From assembly GCA_000438075.1 (NCBI GenBank), contig FR903548.1:59094-123093 (forward strand): DNA of 64,000 nt. Reading direction: 5' to 3'. Source of the DNA: Clostridium sp. CAG:609 (GTDB lineage: Bacteria > Bacillota_I > Bacilli_A > RF39 > UBA660). Positions within the stretch are counted from its first letter, which is position 1; every line of letters starts with the position of its first letter. Positions 27,964 through 37,121 of this stretch are shown piece by piece. Made by a program: the position numbers and the translations under genes. The notes under the pieces were generated by a model. The model was not told the DNA's origin. It saw only the letters and a program-made list of their open reading frames with translations, and did no database searches.

Positions 27964-28004
27964 TATTGTAATATTTTAATTCCTCTCAACATACGATTAC
28001 AATA
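27964..28004. repeat. 9-bp inverted repeat flanking the spoIVA promoter
   Basis: TATTGTAAT (27964-27972) and ATTACAATA (27996-28004) are perfect inverted copies 23 bp apart. They overlap the -35 and -10 boxes of the sigma-E-like promoter and could be a regulator site. Confidence 0.5.
27969..27997 (+). promoter_or_regulatory. spoIVA: Sigma-E-type (mother-cell) promoter of spoIVA
   Basis: TAATATT (27969-27975), 14-bp spacer (27976-27989), CATACGAT (27990-27997). This matches the Bacillus sigma-E consensus (kmATATT, 13-15 bp, CATACAmT-like) very closely, and spoIVA is a sigma-E gene in B. subtilis. The implied 5' leader to ATG 28027 is about 23 nt. Confidence 0.72.
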
Positions 28005-28026
28005 GAAAAATGAAAGATGGTGGATT

Positions 28027-29505
28027 ATGGAAAAAGAAAAAATTATATCATCCATAGCTAAACGAGGGAATGGCGAGATATATCTAGGTGTTGTTGGAGC
28101 AGTAAGAACAGGTAAATCTACTTTTATAAAAAGATTTATTGAAAATCTAGTTGTTCCAAACATTAGTGATGAATATGAGAAAAAGAGATGTCTTGATGAA
28201 ATTCCTCAAAGTGCCCAAGGCAAAACAATAATGACTACAGAACCCAAGTTTGTTCCAAGTAACGGAGCTTTGATAAAAGTAGGAGAATTTGAAACAAATA
28301 TCAAACTTGTGGATTGTGTTGGATACGTCATTCCCGAAGCTAATGGATTTGTTGATGAGGATGGAAACCCTAGAATGGTAAAAAGTCCTTGGTTCGAGGA
28401 TGCAATTCCATTTGTTGAAGCAGCGGAAATTGGTACAGAAAAAGTTATCAAAGATCATGCCACAATAGGAATTGTTTTAACAACAGATGGTTCAATCGGT
28501 GAAATAAAACGAGAATCATATGTTAATGCTGAAACAAAAGTAGTTGAGGAACTTAAAAATATTGGTAAACCATTTATAATTATATTGAATTCGATTCATC
28601 CCACAAATACAGAAACGGTTGAACTAGCAAGAAAGCTTAGTGATGACTATGAAGTTCCGGTTATGCCAATAAGTGCAGAACTAATGAATGAAAAAGAAAT
28701 TATGGAAATCTTAAAAACTGCATTATATGAATTTCCAGTCTTAGATATCAAAGTATCCATTCCAGAATGGGTACATGTATTACCTGAAAGTAATGAAATT
28801 AAAAGTCATTATTTAGAAAAAATAAAAGAAAGTGTAATAAGTGTCGAAAAAGTTAAAGATGTAGATTATATTATGGAGCATTTCAAAGATTCAGAAATTA
28901 TTAGTGAAGCCTATATATCTGAACTTGATGCCGCGACTGGAACAGTCACAATTACATTAAATAGCAAAAATGAACTATATACTGAAACGTTAAAAAATGT
29001 TATGGGTGAAATGGTTACATCTAAAGCAGGATTATTAAAAATGTTTTCAAATTATAAGGAAGATATGGATGAAATTAAATCTCTACGTTCTGCTTTAAAG
29101 ATGACTAAAAGTACTGGGTATGGTATTGTTTATCCAAGTATAAATGAGTTAAAACTTCAAACACCAGAACTTGTTAAACAAGGAAGTAGGTATGGGGTTA
29201 AACTAAAAGCTATTGCATCAAGTATTCATATGTTGAAAGTTGATGTAGAATCTACTTTTGAACCAATCATAGGTAGTGAACTACAATCAAAAGAATTAAT
29301 TGATAGATTAATGAAAGATTATGAAACTGATGCATCAAGTATTTGGAAAAGTGAAATATTTGGAAGAAGTCTTGAAGCTATTGTTCAAGAGGGAATTCAA
29401 GCTAAACTTAGTATGATGCCAGATAACACAAGGTATAAGTTAAAAGACACAGTTTCTAAGATTGTAAATAAGGGATCAAATACTTTAATTGCAATAGTTA
29501 TATAG
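28027..29505 (+). CDS. spoIVA: Stage IV sporulation protein A (spore-coat basement ATPase)
   Basis: SpoIVA polymerises with ATP hydrolysis on the forespore outer surface and is the platform on which the coat assembles. The protein is 492 residues, the same length as the B. subtilis protein. The N-terminal ATPase domain has the Walker A GAVRTGKST (residues 24-32), IPQSAQGKTIMTTEPKFVP, the DCVGY switch and ATIGIVLTTDGS; the C-terminus ends in the conserved KGSNTLIAIVI, which anchors the protein through SpoVM. ATG 28027 follows GATGGTGG. A strong terminator overlaps its stop. Its presence implies an endospore programme or a recent remnant of one. Confidence 0.96.
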   Translation: MEKEKIISSIAKRGNGEIYLGVVGAVRTGKSTFIKRFIENLVVPNISDEYEKKRCLDEIPQSAQGKTIMTTEPKFVPSNGALIKVGEFETNIKLVDCVGYVIPEANGFVDEDGNPRMVKSPWFEDAIPFVEAAEIGTEKVIKDHATIGIVLTTDGSIGEIKRESYVNAETKVVEELKNIGKPFIIILNSIHPTNTETVELARKLSDDYEVPVMPISAELMNEKEIMEILKTALYEFPVLDIKVSIPEWVHVLPESNEIKSHYLEKIKESVISVEKVKDVDYIMEHFKDSEIISEAYISELDAATGTVTITLNSKNELYTETLKNVMGEMVTSKAGLLKMFSNYKEDMDEIKSLRSALKMTKSTGYGIVYPSINELKLQTPELVKQGSRYGVKLKAIASSIHMLKVDVESTFEPIIGSELQSKELIDRLMKDYETDASSIWKSEIFGRSLEAIVQEGIQAKLSMMPDNTRYKLKDTVSKIVNKGSNTLIAIVI

Positions 29506-29520
29506 CTATTGCTTTTTTTT
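29491..29520 (+). terminator. Terminator after spoIVA
   Basis: GCAATAG (29491-29497) pairs with CTATTGC (29506-29512), followed by eight T; the TAG stop is in the loop. Confidence 0.9.
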
Positions 29521-29579
29521 GACTCAAAAAAGATTTCAATTTGTAAATTAACAGTAATTATTATTCATCTATAAAAAAG

Positions 29580-30001
29580 GTGATACCAAGTATAACTTAT
29601 AAAAATAAAATAAAAGATATAGAGATTGGGCAAAACTCAACAGATGGTAAAAACACCTCTGATTTGATGAAAATCGGATTAATGTATGAAAGTGATTACG
29701 GATTTGCAGCAGAACCAAGTGCATGGTTCACAACACTTGATAAATACAGCCAGTCATCAGTTACATTGGTAAATTGATGTATATGGGATTGGGAGAATGG
29801 ACAATCACAAGAAATTCAGGTTAATCAGAACAGGATTATTCTGATTCCAGTGCATATTATATTAATTCCTATGGTGATGTAAATGAAGCCGCAACATATT
29901 ATTTATATTTTGCTATTAGACCAAACTTTTACTTAGATTCATCTGTTCAATATTCCAGTGGAACAGGGACATCAACAGATCCAATCAGAATAAAACTTTG
30001 A
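29580..30001 (+). pseudogene. Broken surface-protein gene, C-terminal part only
   Basis: The frame from 29580 reads KNKIKDIEIGQNSTDG and ESDYGFAAEPSAWFTTLDKY, then stops at 29775-29777 where TGG has lost a G. One frame over it continues MYMGLGEWTITRNSG, meets an in-frame TAA near 29821, then SYGDVNEAATYYLYFAIRPNFYLDSSVQYSSGTGTSTDPIRIKL to TGA 29999-30001. This order (DYGFAA..W, WMYMG..EWT, AVRPVFYL, SGTGT..DP) is the C-terminal domain of large surface proteins that I recall from related AT-rich gut bacteria, often prepilin-like. At least two lesions and no N-terminus make it a pseudogene. Confidence 0.7.
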
Positions 30002-30027
30002 TACCTTACTCAAGGTATCATTTTCTT
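29999..30027 (+). terminator. Terminator after the broken surface-protein gene
   Basis: TGATACCTT (29999-30007), loop ACTC, AAGGTATCA (30012-30020), then TTTTCTT. The intact terminator dates the gene decay as recent. Confidence 0.85.
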
Positions 30028-30094
30028 ATAAACTTATTTTAGTTTACAAATATTTTATAATATGATAGAATAATAACCATTCAAGGGGGTTGCT

Positions 30095-30862
30095 ATGAAT
30101 AAAATATATGGTTTTACTAATGAATGTGTGAGTGCTTATCCTAATATATATAATTTTGATGGAAGTAATGTATTAAGTGTCTTAGGTAGTGGGGACCAAT
30201 ACTTTACTGCTATATTAAATGGTGCTAAAAATGTTGATGTATTTGATTTAAATATGGTTGCTTGGTATCATTTCTTACTTAAATTTAATGCTATTAAGTA
30301 TTTTACATATGAAGAATTTTATAAATTCTTTGTAACATATAATTTAAATGACTTAAATGACTACTTAAAATTAAGAAACTATTTACCAGATTATGCAAAA
30401 GAATTCTTTGATAATTTATATAAACAACATAAACAATTATCAAGTATAAAGATATCTAATATATTTTTTGATAATTATGATATGGAAAATTATCAAAGAA
30501 TAATACCATATTTTAATATAGATAAATATTATAAATTACAAAGCATATTAAATAATACTGATATACCAGAGTTTTATGCAAAACCTTTAGAAGTACTTGC
30601 TAAGTCAAGAGACTTACATGGATATGATCTATGTTTATTTTCAAATATTTATGATTGGCTTGGAACAAATCCATCAAGATATAAAAAATTAATTGAATCA
30701 TTTGATGCAGATATAATTCAAGCTCATTACCTATGGAAAACAAAAGATATAGATTTACCTGAATTTATAAGTTTAGGTTTTGAAAAAAGCCTTATACCTG
30801 CGGTGAATGAAAGTAAAAAAAATAAATATAATACTGTACTTACATTAAAAAGAGTAAAATAA
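30095..30862 (+). CDS. DUF3419/BtaA-like S-adenosylmethionine-binding protein
   Basis: 255 residues. The N-terminal part carries VLSVLGSGDQYFTAILNGAKNVDVFDLN, which is a class I methyltransferase motif I followed by the acidic residue of motif II, in the style of the DUF3419 family that includes the betaine-lipid enzyme BtaA. The rest (YDLCLFSNIYDWLG, ADIIQAHYLW) fits motifs IV and later. The substrate is unknown; with so short a protein only an S-adenosylmethionine-dependent transfer can be suggested. GGGGG ribosome site; a perfect 14-bp hairpin follows. Confidence 0.72.
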   Translation: MNKIYGFTNECVSAYPNIYNFDGSNVLSVLGSGDQYFTAILNGAKNVDVFDLNMVAWYHFLLKFNAIKYFTYEEFYKFFVTYNLNDLNDYLKLRNYLPDYAKEFFDNLYKQHKQLSSIKISNIFFDNYDMENYQRIIPYFNIDKYYKLQSILNNTDIPEFYAKPLEVLAKSRDLHGYDLCLFSNIYDWLGTNPSRYKKLIESFDADIIQAHYLWKTKDIDLPEFISLGFEKSLIPAVNESKKNKYNTVLTLKRVK

Positions 30863-30865
30863 ATT

Positions 30866-30903
30866 AATGCAAATAAAACAAATTATAATGTTTTATTTGC
30901 ATT
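30866..30903 (+). terminator. Hairpin between the methyltransferase-like gene and murD
   Basis: AATGCAAATAAAAC (30866-30879) and GTTTTATTTGCATT (30890-30903) form a perfect 14-bp stem with a 10-nt loop, then TTAAAT. The T-run is mostly inside the stem. Confidence 0.65.
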
Positions 30904-30942
30904 TTAAATATAATAATAATATAATTGAAGTAGGTGATTACA

Positions 30943-32271
30943 ATGTATGAAAATAAAAAAATATTGATTGTCGGAGCTGCTAAAAGTGGTATTTCCGTAG
31001 CTAAATTACTTGCAAATAGAAATAATGAAATCACAATAACAGATTTAAATGATATTGATGAATATAATAAACAATTACTTAAATCATTAAATATTAAAAT
31101 AGTCATAACTAATAATCAAGTAGATTTGTTAAATAATAATTGGGATTTAATTATAAAAAATCCCGTAATAATGTATACAAGTAATATTGTAAAACGATGC
31201 AAAGAATTAAATCTTCATGTTGAAAATGAAATGGAAGTAGCATATCACTTTTTACCTAAGGATGTTAAAATAATCGGCGTAACTGGTTCAAATGGAAAAA
31301 CAACAACATGCACAATTCTTTATAAAATACTAAAAAATGCTGGCTTAAGTGTAGTTCTTGGAGGTAATATTGGCACACCTTTAAGTGAACTAGTTCCAAC
31401 TATAAAAGTAAAAGATATAATTTTACTTGAAATAAGTGATCATCAATTATGTGACTTATTTGATTTTAAAACAGACATAAGCATACTTACTAATATATGT
31501 CCAACTCACTTAGATTATCATGGAACTTATGAACATTACAAAATGACTAAAAGAAAAATATTTAATAATCATACATCAAATGATTATGCTATAATTAATA
31601 AAGAATCTCTAGATGCCTTGGAAGTATCTTCATATATTCCATCTAAAAAATATTATTTTAGTAGTAAAACAAAAGCTGACTCATACTATAATAATGGATT
31701 CATTTATTTAAATAATGAATTATATTTAGACGCAAAAGATATAAAAATAAAAGGTATTCACAACTATGAAAATATTATGGCCTCATTACTTGTATGTAAC
31801 ATATTACATATTAAAAAGGATGTAATCGTAGACTTTTTAAAAAGTTTCAATGGTGTTGAACATCGTTTAGAATTTGTAAAAACTGTAAACGGGGTAGAAT
31901 ATTATAACGATACTAAATCAACAAATCCTACCTCAACAATAACAGCATTGAAAACTTTTGATAAAAAAATAAATCTTATTCTCGGAGGATTAAACCGTAA
32001 CCAAGATTATCATGAACTTGATAATTACATGTCAAATGTTGTAAATATATTTGCAATCGGAGAAACTACCGATATAGTAAGTGACTATGCTAAAAGTATA
32101 AATATTCCATGTAAAAAAGAATATACATTAGATAAAGCTATGCAAGATATTAAAAATATTGCTAAAAATGGAGAAATTGTTTTGCTTTCAACTGCATCAT
32201 CTAGTCAAGATCAATATCCTCATTTCGAAGATCGTGGTATTGAATTTAAAAATATAGTTGAAAAATTTTAA
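30943..32271 (+). CDS. murD: UDP-N-acetylmuramoylalanine--D-glutamate ligase
   Basis: Adds D-Glu to UDP-MurNAc-L-Ala in the cytoplasmic phase of peptidoglycan synthesis. 442 residues with N-terminal Rossmann domain (KKILIVGAAKSGISVAKLL), the Mur ligase ATP site GVTGSNGKTTT near 113, LGGNIGTPLS, the signature NDTKSTNPTSTITAL and ILGGLNRNQDY, and the C-terminal LLSTASSSQDQYPHFEDRG. Canonical SPASASFDMF is thus STASSSQDQY. ATG 30943 has AGGTG upstream; GTG 30934 is within that site. murD stands outside any dcw cluster here, apart from mraY and other mur genes. Confidence 0.95.
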   Translation: MYENKKILIVGAAKSGISVAKLLANRNNEITITDLNDIDEYNKQLLKSLNIKIVITNNQVDLLNNNWDLIIKNPVIMYTSNIVKRCKELNLHVENEMEVAYHFLPKDVKIIGVTGSNGKTTTCTILYKILKNAGLSVVLGGNIGTPLSELVPTIKVKDIILLEISDHQLCDLFDFKTDISILTNICPTHLDYHGTYEHYKMTKRKIFNNHTSNDYAIINKESLDALEVSSYIPSKKYYFSSKTKADSYYNNGFIYLNNELYLDAKDIKIKGIHNYENIMASLLVCNILHIKKDVIVDFLKSFNGVEHRLEFVKTVNGVEYYNDTKSTNPTSTITALKTFDKKINLILGGLNRNQDYHELDNYMSNVVNIFAIGETTDIVSDYAKSINIPCKKEYTLDKAMQDIKNIAKNGEIVLLSTASSSQDQYPHFEDRGIEFKNIVEKF

Positions 32272-32322
32272 ATAAAAAGTTATAATTATTATATATAAAT
32301 AGAATAAAGAGAGGCTGATAAC

Positions 32323-33687
32323 ATGAATGGACAAAATCCAAATGAATTAAATAATCAAAATAATTTAACAGGGACACCCCTTGGTGCCACATCTTTAGGT
32401 GGGATAAATCCCAATCCAGTACCAAATCCAACACCAATGCCTAACCCAGAACCAGAAAGTCTAGACTTAGGAACACCACAACCAATACCTAATGTAAATG
32501 GAAGTGTAAATCCTACAGTAACACCTGTAAACAACACAGCTCCACAAGCTCAACCAATACCAGGTACTGAAGGAACTCCATCACCACAGTTTAGCAACTT
32601 AACAGCAAATACTGTGGGAATAAATTCAGGAAACTTAAATAATAATTTTGTGTCTCCTCAAAAAATAGATAACATCGGAGTAATTCCTCCAACAGGTAAT
32701 GAACCAAGTAAAAAGGCTAAAAAACCAATGAGTAAAGTACTATTCACTGTTATAATTTTATTACTTATCGCCGGTGTTGCATACGGAGTATATTACTTCT
32801 TATCTCAAAGTAAAAAAGTAAAACTTGAAGGCAAAACTGTAAACATTGACCTAGGTAGCACTTTATCAACAAACATTAACGATTACTTTACAATTAAAAC
32901 TGGTTCATCTAGTTTATGTAACACTGTAAATATTAAAAATGTTGATACAAAAACTCCAGGTTCATACAAAGTAACAGTAACATGTGGAAAAGATACATTT
33001 ACATCAACCGTAGTTATCAGTGATAAACAAGCACCAACTGTTAGTTTAAAACCTGTATTTAAAACAGTAAATGATACAATTACAATAAATGATTTTGTTA
33101 TCAGTTGTACAGATGCATCAAAATGTACAACAACATTTAAAGATGAAGCAAGTGTAACTAACTACTTGCAAACTGCAAGCAACAAAGCTATTGCTATAAC
33201 TATTAATGCTAAAGATGATGTAGGTAATGAACAAGATTACAACATAGATTTATATGTAATGCCATACAAATTATTTAGATTTATAAATTGTGAAAGTACA
33301 TCTAGTGCTTTACAAGGATACAAAGCAACAAAAACCGTAAGTGACATTATTCCAACTGGAACAAATGAAGAAGGAAGTCCAGTATTCATGGGTATAGCTC
33401 GTCGTGATTATAAATATGTCTTCGAAGATGAACAAGAATATCAAAATGTCGTAGGTAAAAAAGAAGCAACAATTACATTTGATAATATCACAGGTATAGC
33501 ATACTATAGTGATAAAACAAAAACATTAACAATATCTACGGATTTATCACTTGCAACACTACAAAGTGAAAATAATAATGTATTTCCAACAACATTCGTA
33601 GAAATTCAAAGTTTATACAAAGATACTAAATCATATTCATGTTCATATGATCAAACATATCCAGTATTAGAAAGTGAAGAAAATTAA
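32323..33687 (+). CDS. Type II membrane protein with Pro-rich cytoplasmic arm and Ig-like outer domains
   Basis: 454 residues. The first about 135 are low-complexity, rich in Pro, Asn and Gly (PNPVPNPTPMPNPEPE), then a KKAKKPMSK basic stretch, one membrane helix (about 140-162) and an extracytoplasmic region. That region has a beta-sandwich segment (VKLEGKTVNIDLGSTL.. and SYKVTVTCGKDTFTSTVVISDKQAP) like bacterial Ig-like/DUF5011 repeats, then a C-terminal domain with several Cys. Function unknown. It is the first gene of a run of envelope-associated genes (32.3-35.6 kb). Confidence 0.7.
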   Translation: MNGQNPNELNNQNNLTGTPLGATSLGGINPNPVPNPTPMPNPEPESLDLGTPQPIPNVNGSVNPTVTPVNNTAPQAQPIPGTEGTPSPQFSNLTANTVGINSGNLNNNFVSPQKIDNIGVIPPTGNEPSKKAKKPMSKVLFTVIILLLIAGVAYGVYYFLSQSKKVKLEGKTVNIDLGSTLSTNINDYFTIKTGSSSLCNTVNIKNVDTKTPGSYKVTVTCGKDTFTSTVVISDKQAPTVSLKPVFKTVNDTITINDFVISCTDASKCTTTFKDEASVTNYLQTASNKAIAITINAKDDVGNEQDYNIDLYVMPYKLFRFINCESTSSALQGYKATKTVSDIIPTGTNEEGSPVFMGIARRDYKYVFEDEQEYQNVVGKKEATITFDNITGIAYYSDKTKTLTISTDLSLATLQSENNNVFPTTFVEIQSLYKDTKSYSCSYDQTYPVLESEEN

Positions 33688-33699
33688 TTCTTCATTTTT

Positions 33700-33722
33700 T
33701 TTGAAAAAGTTTTTCAAAAACT
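33700..33722 (+). terminator. A/T-rich hairpin, weak terminator
   Basis: TTTTTGAAAAA and TTTTTCAAAAA are perfect 11-bp inverted arms with one central base, just after the stop at 33687. Confidence 0.45.
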
Positions 33723-33770
33723 AATGACTTTTTCTTCCATAATTGATACAATAAAGGTGGGTGTTGAAAA

Positions 33771-34526
33771 ATGAAATTAATAAAAAAACTAGTGATGTAC
33801 ATTTGCGTAGCATTAATCGTCGGATTAATATGTTTTACATTTTCAAAAACATTTGCATTTAAAAGCGATGATAATAGTGCTATACCTGAAATAGATTCAA
33901 ATTTAATAACAAAATTATATACTTATTTACCATCAAAAGAAATAGGTAATACCCAAACTTTATATAACACATATTACTTAACAGTTAACAATATTAGTTA
34001 TATAACCCAAGCGTTAATGACTTACAATTACATAATAAACTATGATGAATTCAAATTAAAAACAGTACCTGAAGAAGAAAAAAATAATTTAAATATCGAA
34101 GGAACCATATTATATAAAATAACTAAAGAAGATTTTATAAATGCTTTAACATATCTTTTTGGAACAAACGAAAGATACTATGATACAGACTTTAAAATAA
34201 ATAGTAATCTAAAAGCAAAATTTAAAAATGATAATTATTATATATACGAAGAAAATACTATAGATAACATAATATACTATAAAGGACTTGATTCATATAC
34301 TCTAACAGATAACAGAGAAACAATTAAACTAAATGAATATTACTTAAGATGTAATAAAGAAACTAAAGAATGTTTTGATAAAGAAGGAAGTGATACTCCG
34401 GTATCATACATAAAATATAGTGAAAACCTAGATATAAATAGCATCAAAGATAAAATAAAACGTTATGAACATGTTTTTAAATATGAAAGTGATCATTATA
34501 TTTGGATAAGTACTGAAGGTATTTAA
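33771..34526 (+). CDS. Secreted or membrane-anchored protein of unknown function
   Basis: 251 residues with an N-terminal hydrophobic segment (about residues 7-27) ending in KTFAF, either an uncleaved anchor or a signal peptide. The extracytoplasmic part is helical then beta-rich, with one Cys pair (LRCNKETKECFD) that could form a disulfide. The next gene starts 23 bases later with its own GGGAGG site, so the two are probably co-transcribed. Not recognised. Confidence 0.68.
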   Translation: MKLIKKLVMYICVALIVGLICFTFSKTFAFKSDDNSAIPEIDSNLITKLYTYLPSKEIGNTQTLYNTYYLTVNNISYITQALMTYNYIINYDEFKLKTVPEEEKNNLNIEGTILYKITKEDFINALTYLFGTNERYYDTDFKINSNLKAKFKNDNYYIYEENTIDNIIYYKGLDSYTLTDNRETIKLNEYYLRCNKETKECFDKEGSDTPVSYIKYSENLDINSIKDKIKRYEHVFKYESDHYIWISTEGI

Positions 34527-34549
34527 CTAAATAAACAGGGAGGTTTAAA

Positions 34550-35557
34550 ATGAATTTAGAAAATGATTTATATAGTATTTGTTATGATATACTTACAATT
34601 ATGGTAGAAAATCTTGAAGTAAAACATGAATCTGACTTAAGTCAAGTAGGTAGAGAAATCCTAGATTTACTAACTAATAACCAAAGTAGCTTAAACCAAG
34701 ATTTAAAAAAATTATTCGGTGACTACAAAATAACTAATATCCAAGACATGAAAAGAATTATGCTTCTTATGATTCCATCTAAATCTTATATGAATCTTTA
34801 TTATGATAAATTAAAAGGTATAGATAATCCCGATAATGAAGAATTACTTATGTTTTTAGATACTCTAGATTATAGCGATATTTTAAATCTATTTTATAGT
34901 GATGATGTAGAACTTGTATATCAGTTAATTGATTGTTTTATTGATTATACCAAAAGGCCATATATATTTGAAAACTTAAGTAAAGAAGAAATAATTAATC
35001 ATAAACTTACTAAAAAAATACTTGAATTAAATCCATTCGAGGTTTTAAATCTCGGAGATTATTTACCTAAAAAAATGTTAATTAATTCTGAAGTATGTAT
35101 TCAAAGTTTCTTAGATATCTATGATAAATCATTATCTATATCAATAAATGATGATGAATTTTCATATAACTTTATGGATAATGTCAAAGATTATTTTCTT
35201 AATGATTCAGAAAAAATAAATACTTTCATTCAATATGCTATTGCTAATATTTATGAAACGCTTATAACTTATAAAAATAGCAAAGATCCATTACTAAAAG
35301 ATTATTATGATTTAATAAATGTCTGTGAAAACTTTGATTTAAAAACAATAATATTTCAGTTTCTAAATAATAATGAATTTAGAAATAGAGTAGTGGAATG
35401 CTTTGTATTATGTAATGACTCATTAGTAAACGGAGACTTAATATGTAAAAGAAATACATACAAAGATGTAGGTAATATAAAAACATTAAAGAGATTAAAC
35501 CCATTTTATATCGAAGAAGAAATAGTATTTAACAAAATAAAAGAGACTAGTTGTTAG
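34550..35557 (+). CDS. Helical cytoplasmic protein of unknown function
   Basis: 335 residues, acidic, no membrane segment. The pattern is of consecutive helices (NDLYSICYDILTIMVENLE, LLMFLDTLDYSDILNLFYS) without a recognisable motif. It is downstream of the two surface-exposed proteins with tight spacing. Its end overlaps the convergent sortase gene by 11 bases inside a shared terminator. A structural or scaffold role is possible but there is no evidence. Confidence 0.65.
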   Translation: MNLENDLYSICYDILTIMVENLEVKHESDLSQVGREILDLLTNNQSSLNQDLKKLFGDYKITNIQDMKRIMLLMIPSKSYMNLYYDKLKGIDNPDNEELLMFLDTLDYSDILNLFYSDDVELVYQLIDCFIDYTKRPYIFENLSKEEIINHKLTKKILELNPFEVLNLGDYLPKKMLINSEVCIQSFLDIYDKSLSISINDDEFSYNFMDNVKDYFLNDSEKINTFIQYAIANIYETLITYKNSKDPLLKDYYDLINVCENFDLKTIIFQFLNNNEFRNRVVECFVLCNDSLVNGDLICKRNTYKDVGNIKTLKRLNPFYIEEEIVFNKIKETSC

Positions 35558-35567
35558 TCTCATTTTT
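35543..35567. terminator. Bidirectional terminator across two convergent stop codons
   Basis: GAGACTA (35543-35549), loop GTTGT, TAGTCTC (35555-35561), then ATTTTTT; A-rich sequence on the other side serves the minus strand. Confidence 0.8.
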
Positions 35568-37121
35568 TAATACTGCATGAACTACATACTTATTATATTC
35601 ATCAGCACATGTTGATAAAGTAAGTATTTTATCATTTTCATTTAAATCTATTTTAAAATCATATATACTTCGCTTTGTTATTAAATTGTACATATCCATT
35701 TTAGTTTCATTATCAGGAAATATAACTTTTAAATAATCAGTAGTAGTTTTAACTTTATAAATAGAAAATATTTGATAATGTAGTGTTTCATACAAAGTTT
35801 TTAAAGTAATAATCTGATTATCTGGATTAGTATACCAATTATATCTCATTGCATTTTGAAGCGTACCAAACATAACACCACTATAATATCTATTGTGAGC
35901 ATATAAAATAACATTATCACTTAAAACATTTACATCACTTCGGTAATCCATAAATACCCAACCATTTTTATCTTCTTCAAAATTTATATTATGTTTCAAA
36001 TAATAAGTATTATTATTAGTTTGAACTACTGGATAATCTATATTTGTGTTATTAACCTTAATCCATGCAACAGTCTCAGGATTAACATTATAAGCACCAG
36101 CTACATCTTCATTAATAATCTTTTTACTATTATTTGTTTTATTTTGAACATCTTCAAGTATTGCTTCACTTCCATTAATACTTATAACTTCACTTAATTT
36201 ATCTTGAATCTTTTCTACCTTCTTCATTGATGAATAATTATCATAAAACACATAAGCAAAAGTAAAAGTAATAATTAATATAATGATATAACCACATGTT
36301 TTTAAAATACTATTATTAGCTTGTTTCATAATATTATTATTTATATATTCGTTACTATATTCTAATTTAAAATATATTTTATATCTTTTGCTTTTCTTTT
36401 TATTAAAGTTCTTTAAATAATTTATTACTTCTTCATCACTTATATTATCATGTATTACTATTCTAACATTCTTTTTATTATTTTTTATTAAAGTATTTAC
36501 AATAAACTCTAAATCACTTTTATTAACTGATGAAACATTTATTGTTTTTAAATACTTATTTATTTTACAAAAAGCATTAAAGTCTTCGATATCTTGATTA
36601 TCCATAGGTAAATCAATTTGTAAAGTCATCTTATAAAATAGGGAAGAGAATACACTTAAATTATTTTGTAACATAAAATTAGATAAATAAAGTATTTCAT
36701 TTCTAGATTCAATTAATATATGATATTTATCTAAGTATTCAATCATAAATGGTTGTAAATTATAACAGTTTACATTCTTTATATTTGTTTTAGCAATCAT
36801 TTCACACAAAGAAAAAGTTAATTGATTTTCTTCTTTTAATATTAGATTAACTATTTGTTTATTGCCTTTGATTAAATTTAAAACAATCTTAGCAAAGTCA
36901 AACTTTTCTATACATAAAGCATCAATATTATAATCATTTGTAAGTTCACTTAAAAATGAGCTAACTATTTTTTGATTTTGTACTAAATAATCACTTGAAA
37001 ATATTAGTTCATTACAACTAATTACATTTGTATTAAGAATTTCTTTATATTCGTTAGATAATTTAATACGTTCTTTAACTATCAAAGTGTTATTTTGTAT
37101 CTTAAATAATAATTTTTTCAT
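35547..37121 (-). CDS. Class B-type sortase with large N-terminal cytoplasmic domain
   Basis: 524 residues. The C-terminal third is a sortase: AGAYNVNPETVAWIKVNNTN, DYPVVQTNNN.YYLKHN, catalytic His in VILYAHNRYY, and catalytic Cys in LTLSTCADEYNKYVVHAV. The position of the catalytic Arg is Lys, which is unusual. A membrane helix lies near residues 275-297. The 270 residues before it are alpha/beta or LRR-like (MTLQIDLPMDNQDIEDFNAF, KTINVSSVNKSDLEF) and, by topology, cytoplasmic; sortases normally have only a short tail there. It is divergent from a gene for a secreted protein with a sorting-signal-like tail. It would join that protein to the wall or to itself. Confidence 0.85.
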   Translation of the reverse strand: MKKLLFKIQNNTLIVKERIKLSNEYKEILNTNVISCNELIFSSDYLVQNQKIVSSFLSELTNDYNIDALCIEKFDFAKIVLNLIKGNKQIVNLILKEENQLTFSLCEMIAKTNIKNVNCYNLQPFMIEYLDKYHILIESRNEILYLSNFMLQNNLSVFSSLFYKMTLQIDLPMDNQDIEDFNAFCKINKYLKTINVSSVNKSDLEFIVNTLIKNNKKNVRIVIHDNISDEEVINYLKNFNKKKSKRYKIYFKLEYSNEYINNNIMKQANNSILKTCGYIIILIITFTFAYVFYDNYSSMKKVEKIQDKLSEVISINGSEAILEDVQNKTNNSKKIINEDVAGAYNVNPETVAWIKVNNTNIDYPVVQTNNNTYYLKHNINFEEDKNGWVFMDYRSDVNVLSDNVILYAHNRYYSGVMFGTLQNAMRYNWYTNPDNQIITLKTLYETLHYQIFSIYKVKTTTDYLKVIFPDNETKMDMYNLITKRSIYDFKIDLNENDKILTLSTCADEYNKYVVHAVLKNETNN

